Positions 57,202 to 64,000 of a stretch of DNA of 64,000 nucleotides are shown piece by piece. Source of the stretch: Tetraselmis striata (Eukaryota > Chlorophyta > Chlorodendrophyceae > Chlorodendrales > Chlorodendraceae); the NCBI GenBank assembly GCA_006384855.1, contig VCJN01000317.1, positions 47,466-111,465 on the forward strand. The letters are read 5' to 3'. The stretch's first letter is position 1. Each line of letters begins with the position of its first letter. Position numbers and translations under genes: made by a program. The notes under the pieces are model-generated. The model saw only the letters and a program-made list of their open reading frames with translations, searched no databases and was not told the origin of the DNA.

Positions 57202-58753
57202 ATGAATACATTCTTTCTCCCCGTCGGACACGGCCACCCTGGTGCTCAACGACATCGCCAACCCCCAACACGAGATCACCAACTCTGTCGATCGCCACAT
57301 CGCGTCGGCTGCCATCCTACACAACATCAAGAAACACTGGCCCACATAACTGCAACCCCCACGGACCCGCACGTCTGCTCCAAACGCAGCACAGCGACAG
57401 GCAAGACTGAACTACGAGACATGACATCGGGCACCATCAAACTCACCCTCCCCAAAGACCATGCCGCTGAGGTCATCCGCATCCAGGCTGACCCCCACAC
57501 CGCGACGGCGAACCGCATGTACACCACCACCGGCCAAGCCTCTCAACCCCGCATAGACGCCCCAGTCATCACACCCGCTATCCGAGCCATGCGGTCCATC
57601 TACATCGCGAGCCCAACCCCTGCTGGCATATCGGTCGCCGAACTCCACATGTAGCTGACCAACATTCTAACCCCCATGCACGGACGCGAAGCCGCAGCCA
57701 GTGCCAAAGGCTCCACTCGCCGACCGACAAACCTCGAGACCGTGGCCATCGCCCCAGCGGACGCGGCATGGCAGGAACATGAAGCGCCCTGCAATACCAC
57801 CCCCTCAGACGCCCCAATCTAGCAATTCCCGATTGTGCGCCTCCCAGATGCGTTCCTATACGCTACCTTGGAAATACGCCACATCTCCAAACCACGCTCC
57901 GCCACCACGACGGCCCGCCTGGAACTGGCCTCACAGGCTGACGCCATCCTCCTGGCAAAGACGGCACAAGGCGCGAGAATCTGCCTCCCAGCGACGGACC
58001 ACATGCCAGAACTCCATCTTCAGATCAGCACCGACCCCATCCCGGACACCGCCCTCCCCGGGCACGAGGCCTCGAGACAAGTCAGCAATGACTTCTACAC
58101 CTGGGTCATTGACAACCACCTCGAACCTCTTGACCCACCCCCCCCCCCCCCCCCCCCCCCCCCAAGAAAGTGATGCCCCCTCCGGCACAAATCGCGGCCG
58201 CTATCGTCGACGCTCTCCACCGCCGCCGCGCAGAGCTCCCGGCCCGCGCCCCACACAAGACGACCTCGCGGAGGAGCTCCCGGCCGCAGACGTCGATCCC
58301 GCCACGTACCCGGCCGAGCTCAAACTCCGTGCTTGCCACACGGGTGAAACAGCCATACCCCGCAGACCACTCCAATGAACCAGGAGCCATGTGGGTCGCC
58401 ATATCAGTCACCTCCCCACTAGATGTGATCTTTGCGACGCAGATCCGCCGCCTACGCCTCACTATCGAAGATGACTCCGAGAATCCAAACGCCTACCGCA
58501 TGTCCTCGCCCCCAGCACGCTCCCCCCCCCCCCCCCCCCCCTCCCCCCGCCTATGACAGCGAGTGGTCAACCGTCCCGCAAGCCGGCATGGCCCCTCGGC
58601 GCACTCGCTACCCGCAGAGTCGGACTCCGCTTCCTCGACGTCTCCCTGGACGAGTACGGCGGCGGCACCCTCCAAACGTTCACCCGCCCAGACACCACAG
58701 ACACCGAACGTGCCCTCTTTATCCGAGCGGCTATGGCACAGCTCACGGGCTAG
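57202..58753 (+). pseudogene. C-rich decayed ORF, frame changing at poly(C) tracts
   Basis: Coding-like text runs in one frame from 57202 to the poly(C) tract at 58137-58163, interrupted only by TAG at 57652-57654 and 57820-57822, each one base from TGG. It continues in a second frame to the next tract (58520-58540; MWVAISVTSPLDVIFATQIR), and in a third to 58753 (VGLRFLDVSLDEYGGGTLQT). The protein is not one I recognise. Position among transposon relics and Pro-rich composition suggest a retroelement ORF1/gag, but that is only inference. Confidence 0.35.
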
Positions 58754-59113
58754 ATTGACACCGCCTCAGGCCGCGCCGCAAGAAAAACGAAGCCCTCGGC
58801 CCAAAGGCGCACCCAAGGAGAGCACCGCCCGCCGCCTCTCGGCGGCCGAGGCTAGGGCCGCGGCCCCGGCGGTGGTAGACGCCACATCACCAGCCGCGGT
58901 CGAAGCCACAGTGCGGGCCGTAGCTCCCCCACACCAACGGCCCGGCCTTTCGAGTCCACCGCTCGACACAGCCCCGAGCCACCGCCTAACCCTCTCACGG
59001 ACCCGACGGCCCGCATCCCCACCCAACCACAACGCCCACCCGCGGCGGCAAAACAGCCCCATGGCACCGACCCGCCGCACCGAGGTCGTACCCCCGCTCC
59101 TCGCTAGAAGCGA

Positions 59114-59959
59114 ATGGCCCACAAACGCACACCGGCCGCTTCCTGGTCACCCTCATCAGCAAAAAACCCCAGGCCGGCGTCTTCTCTTCCGGCCCGTACC
59201 CGAGCCCTAGCGGACCTCCCAAGCCGAGACAACTCCCCCGAAGCCGACCTCCGCAAAGAGCTCATCTCGGAGGCCGCCACCTTGCTCGCCCGACGCTCCC
59301 CCCGCACGCACCGCCGCCTCACCGCCACGATTGCGGCCTTGGGCGCGGGCGGCCCACTGCACCCCATCACACGCACCCCCTCACCGGACCCCCCCCCCCC
59401 CCCCCCCGCGGAGGACGAACATATGGCAGACGACCAACCTCCCTCTGAGGAGGACTACTCCGACCTAGTAGAAGAAGAAGACGACGTTGGGAACGGAATC
59501 CATGGACGACGACGGACTATAGCTCCTTCGCCACGCTCTACCCCAGTCTACCTCTGCCCTACCACCTACCGTACCGATTGGCCACCGTCCGACCCCCGTA
59601 ACACCGCCAGGCCCACCCTCACGAACCCCTTGCGCCCACCAACATGCCGCATACCGTTATCAACGATCGCCACTAGGCGGGCACCCCCGGCGCCCACGAA
59701 CATGCCGCTTATCTCCATCAACAACCACCACTCGGCGAGCACACTCTGCCCTTTGCTCACCGACACCAGCTCAAACGGCACTCCCATCACCAACAACTCC
59801 CCATTTAGCAACGGCCGCGATGGCGCCCGCCTCGGGATGGGGCCCCCTGCACGATACCTAGAGCGGGCGGGACGCTCCGGCTGCCTTAGTCCAACTACGT
59901 CTCCTCTGTGGGCCACCCATACCTTAGTCGGAGTGGACGGTAACATGGCACTGCCCTAG
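59114..59959 (+). other. C-rich open frame, 281 codons, unknown
   Basis: Open frame with a basic N-terminal half, a Pro run encoded by 16 C (59391-59406), and an acidic stretch (PPSEEDYSDLVEEEDDVG). It follows the decayed ORF above and may be part of the same relic. No domain recognised and the start is arbitrary. Confidence 0.25.
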
Positions 59960-61075
59960 CCCGACGCCTACCTAAGCAGCGGGTCGATGCTGCAACTAGC
60001 GGACCAACACGCAGCTGACTGCTTGGGGCTCTATCATGCCGAACTGGGCGCGAAAGACGGAGAAGCCGCGAAGCCGATGATAGTAGACATGCGGGGCAGC
60101 CGAAGGCTGCAGCGGAAGGAGGCGGGGATGGAAACGGAAGAGGAAGGCCGGTAGCCGGAGCTGTAATACACATTTGTGTCCCTACTATGGTAGGATGGCA
60201 TGCCCTGAGAACAACACGATCCGGGCGGCGGAGCTCAGTGGATTAATCGATAATTGCAATTACAATATATGTGCTCCCTACCACGGTTGGAGATGACATG
60301 CGCACAAAACAACTCAGTTTGAGCGGTGGAGAGCCTAGCACGTTGTATTATCGATTTCAATTTTGCACATATGCATATGCACTAGGCGTAAAGTACGCTA
60401 CTCGGCGACTCAACCGTCGGCGCATGGCCACGTGGCATATTGATGTTGCAAATTGGAATTCTTTGTTTTATTACGAAACACGGTCATGGCATGCTCATAC
60501 TACTGCTAGTTTTTTTCGCCCCCGGGACATGACATGCACCAGTGATTGGAACCCTTGTAACATGTGTGCGACGGCCGTTTAGGCAGCGATACAGTTACGG
60601 AAAGTCATGGGCAGACGTCACTCCGTTATAGTCAACATGCGAATTGCCGAAGCATTCTGCACAGCTGACTGGAAGCCAATGACGGAATTTCCAACACTAT
60701 TGGATCGCGGTCTAAAACATTGCGATCAAATCCCCGGCATCACTAGTAACCACGACAGGTCTGCCCTACAATTTGGGCGTCGGCCCACTCGAGTAATGCG
60801 AGTTGGGGCAAGCCCCACCCCGCGGAGCAAAGCATTTCGGGAGTGCGATACATGTGCAACAAAAGGTGATGTGAGGGAGGGCCCGACGGCGCCATAATAA
60901 CTGGAAAAAATCCCATTCACAATAAATCCAGGGCGCCGTGAAGGGATGGAGGGACCCGGCCCGGAATAAAGGCAGTTGAGTCCTCTGATGTTACCACAAT
61001 AACATGACTACAAAGAAAATCGTTCCCGAAACTCCGCAACCAATTACCCCACATTATGACAGGGAACCCTCACCG
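59960..61075. other. Intergenic; no gene recognised
   Basis: Short open frames without domains. A weak similarity links 60178-60240 and 60268-60330 (both CCCTAC followed by a GGCATGC or GACATGC phrase and GGAG), possibly an old duplication. Confidence 0.4.
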
Positions 61076-61540
61076 CGTGAAAGCAGTAAAAAAGATCCGA
61101 GGATGTCACCTACCTGCGGGCAGGTGCATACATATAAATACGGTAGCCATATGGCCGGTAGTGGAACAGCCCAGTACCGGTATATATTATAGAATGAGTA
61201 TTCATGACGGGCATCCGAGTATCGGTACGAGTACAGCTAACATTCCATCCTGTCCCGTCCATGGGGACCACTAATCCGATTTCTGAGGGATAGGGGGAAT
61301 CGGACATGTGACCTCCATAATCGCAGCCAAGGCTCCGGGAAACTGCTAGTGAAAGCAATACAAAATATCCGAGCATGTCACTATACCTGCGGGCAGCCGC
61401 ATGTGTATAGTAGCGCCATATAATCGCTAGCCGGTACACGGGTAGCCGAGTACCTGGATATCGCGCTGTCCGCGAGTGTATATCGACAACGGGCAGCCGA
61501 GTATCGGTACGAGTCAGTGTAGATAGTCGCTAACACCGGG
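61076..61540. repeat. Diverged tandem repeat, period about 270 bp
   Basis: The unit begins GTGAAAGCARTA at about 61077 and 61349, continues with ATCCGAGSATGTCAC and ACCTGCGGGCAG, and ends with GAGTATCGGTACGAGT at 61217 and 61499. Confidence 0.7.
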
Positions 61541-62239
61541 GGGAGCCCACCAACAAATGTTCGATCATTTTTTACGTAGTCAGGGCGTTCACAAATGCGC
61601 ACTACAAACAGGTACCAAGGGGGGAACGCCAAGGGAACCACGAAGTCGCCAAGCTGCCAGGAACCAAAGGGACCACCGCCCCGGGGTATGTAGGCCATCA
61701 GCCGCGACGAGAACGCTTGCAACCAATGACCCGGGTAATAGGAACACATGCCGACAAGCGACGCGACGCAGGCGCCGGAGCACTATCACCTGCCGCGGGC
61801 GCGGCCGCGACCCCGCCAAGAACGTTGTCTGCATGTGCCATGTTGATGCGCAAGGAGAAACGGCGGCGGCTCGCAGTCAAGAGTTGGCCGATTTTTGGCG
61901 AGTGTGTGTATGGCTAGCTTTCGCGAGCTCCACCAAGAAGGCTCAGCGTGCGGGGCCAGCGAGCCGAACTCGGAAACGGCGAAAGGAACAAAGCGAAAGC
62001 ATGCCGGCGGCGTTTCGGACACCCTCGTCATACTTCTAGATTTTGTGGCGCTCTGCAACCCGCAATGCAGTCGTTGGATCCGAGCTTGACACGCCGAGGA
62101 TAGGGGCAATGGTGGTATCGACAGCAACCGTGTTCCCGCGGGTACCACCATACCTAAAAAGCCCAACATCGGCCGGCCGGCCGTCTCTGCCCTTCGGAAG
62201 AGAAACAAGCACCGACGGGTCCGCGAGGATCTAGACACC
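61541..62239. other. Intergenic; no gene recognised
   Basis: GC-rich, with open frames on both strands but no domain that I recognise. Confidence 0.35.
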
Positions 62240-64000
62240 CACGCCCAGCGCGGACTTCACGTCGTGGCAAACGTCGTAACAAATGATAGATAGTCTAAAA
62301 TAATTCAATTCCGCCGCATGCAGGGCAGTGTTCAAGGAACCGCTCAGGCATGGCATGAATACGGGCCAATTGGCGGGCGTTGGGAAATACTCGGGTGCGT
62401 AATTGCATATCATAATGTGCAGCCCCGCCAAATCCCCGCGTGGACACCCGCACTGCAGTGTGGCAACGGGTTTGACGCATACGATGCATGGGCATGTGTA
62501 CCCCAGGTGTTAGTGCGTGCTAACGCTGCCGACGATTCGTAACGCGCCCACAACGATGCCTTCACTAGTATAGAAGCACCGCATCACGCGGCTAGTAACC
62601 TCCACTTAAGTGTTGGACGAAGGTGCGCCCCCTTAGCTAGCCTTACGTTCGCCTTGGCTAGTCGTCGAGTTAACCGCCGCACAGTCCCCGACGTCCACGT
62701 GTTAGGGCGCGCCCGGCTTGGCTGATATACTAAATGAGTTATTCATGTGTTCAAGTCGGATCGATGCTTTTAGGAATGCCCGAGCCCGTGCCGCAGCCTC
62801 TAATATATAGGGCGCAATTATATACCCAATTCGTCCCGCATCATCGGTGCAGTGGCCACCCCAATAAGGCACCGCAAGCATTGATTGAGTACGGTTTGTT
62901 ATTTATTTGCACCGCTAGTTCTATCCATTCCACATACTTCACACTCATAAGTCAGAACTAGTAGCATACATGTTTTAACGACAGACACACGCACAAATGC
63001 ACAATAAAATGAATCGGCATGCCCCGTGCACCGACTAATACCGAATCGAGCGCCTCAATGGCGAGGTCACGCTTCTTAACCCGGTCGTCTACTATGTGCC
63101 GCATACCTAGATCCGAGTTACTGAACGTACCTAAATACCTATATTCATTGACAATTGGTACCCGTTCGTCCCCAAGCTGCCATTGGGCAGGTTGTTCGCG
63201 ATACGCGGCCGCGTAGGAATATCGGCCTAATGCCATCACCCAACACTTCGGTACCCCAAACTCCACAAATGGTCCTTCGCCCATTGGGAAAAAGTGGGCG
63301 AACGTGGCATGCATGTCATTGAACGAGCATGTAAGACCAACAACGTCGTCTGCGTATATCGGACTTGGCACCCGTAGTGGTTGCCTTGCTTGCCGCTAAT
63401 ATGTATAGTATGTGTCGGTGCACCTTGGTACATCACACACTAGATGTTCTACACCATCGAATGAATCGTTAGCAAATATGGGGTGGGGGAAGCGGGGCAC
63501 CCCTGTCGGAGGCCACGCTCTACGGGTATACGCGGTCTTGTAGTGTTCCCGGGCCCACCCCAACCCGTAACTCCAATGGCTTGTAGTTTTAGGAAAAAAA
63601 TTCCATGAGGTATGGTGGCATATGCCTTCCTAAAGTCAATAAATTTTGCGTACGTGTAGACCTAACGCTCGGCGACGAGCCGCGATATCGAACAAGCTAT
63701 GGACTTGCATGGAGCCCTCTTCATTCTGCACGAAGCCCTCTTGCCAACGGCGGATTATCCCTTTAGCATGGCGGATGCGTCCTGCAAGTGTTGGGTAATT
63801 ACGGGCATACGGAATTTCATAGCGGCACCCACAATCGAAATACCCCTATAATTGTCCATTACGGTCAAGTCGCCTTTTTTGGCACGGATACTATATGACC
63901 GAGCTACATACGCCATTGCTAGGGGATATTCGTAGTCAATCCTACCATATTAGTTTCGAGATGTGTCTGTCTCTCTGTCGGTCGCCGACTTTCGGAACGG
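62240..64000 (-). mobile_element. LINE (non-LTR retrotransposon) reverse transcriptase, decayed and cut by the window end
   Basis: Reading the minus strand from 64000: SIRAKKGDLTVMDNYRGISI, then GIIRRWQEGFVQNEEGS and AKFIDFRKAYATIPH (motif A, catalytic Asp kept, second Asp replaced by Ala). Next come ERGLRQGCPASPT (motif B, near 63500), SPIYADDVVGLTCS (catalytic YADD, near 63350), the HIVDDRVKKRDLAIEALDSV segment, and the C-terminal EHCPACGG Cys motif near 62330. Frame shifts near 63430-63500 and 62960 and stop codons break it. DNA from about 63110 down to 62300 is clearly homologous to 13263-14060. No endonuclease domain is visible because the 5' part lies outside the window. Confidence 0.85.

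Overview
This window looks like nuclear DNA of a green alga (Chlorophyta). The identified genes are intron-rich and GC-rich. Several stop codons are followed by TGTAA, the usual green-algal poly(A) signal. One gene encodes a plastid ribosomal protein L1 with a transit peptide, another a RAP-domain helical-repeat protein, and the Y-retrotransposons resemble the PAT/TOC3 type. I cannot name a species. All gene models were spliced by eye, with reading-frame continuity as the main check.

The gene-bearing part is about 4.1-33.1 kb. In order it holds: a zinc cation-diffusion-facilitator transporter (+, 9 exons); plastid uL1 (+, 4 exons); a 5'-truncated LINE; a RAP/octotricopeptide-type protein (+, 3 exons); a convergent protein with a NO VEIN C-terminal (DUF3883) domain (-, 9 exons, with an apparent 1-nt homopolymer frameshift); a magnesium-dependent phosphatase-1 homologue (+, 4 exons); and a single-exon Ser/Thr kinase (-). 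The proteins do not form one pathway. Two act in organelle gene expression, one in zinc transport, one is a HAD phosphatase and one a kinase.

The rest is repeat-dominated. At 1-3.3 kb there is a 1,518-bp-period repeat and a duplicated three-hairpin module. At 33.9-41.4 kb and 48.0-53.9 kb there are three decayed tyrosine-recombinase (DIRS-order, PAT-like) retroelements plus a duplicated 3' end. Two of these elements show the split direct-repeat plan A1-ORFs-B1-A2-B2. At 45.2-47.4 kb a roughly 181-bp satellite abuts a MULE-like transposase relic with a SWIM-type zinc finger. At 56.6-60 kb lies a C-rich decayed ORF region. At 62.2-64 kb the reverse-transcriptase part of the same LINE family is on the minus strand and runs off the window.

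Two host features stand out. Sense-strand poly(C) tracts begin 2-20 nt after the 5' splice site in seven of the 24 modelled introns. Three of the 24 introns appear to use GC-AG borders. I saw no tRNA, rRNA or CRISPR array.
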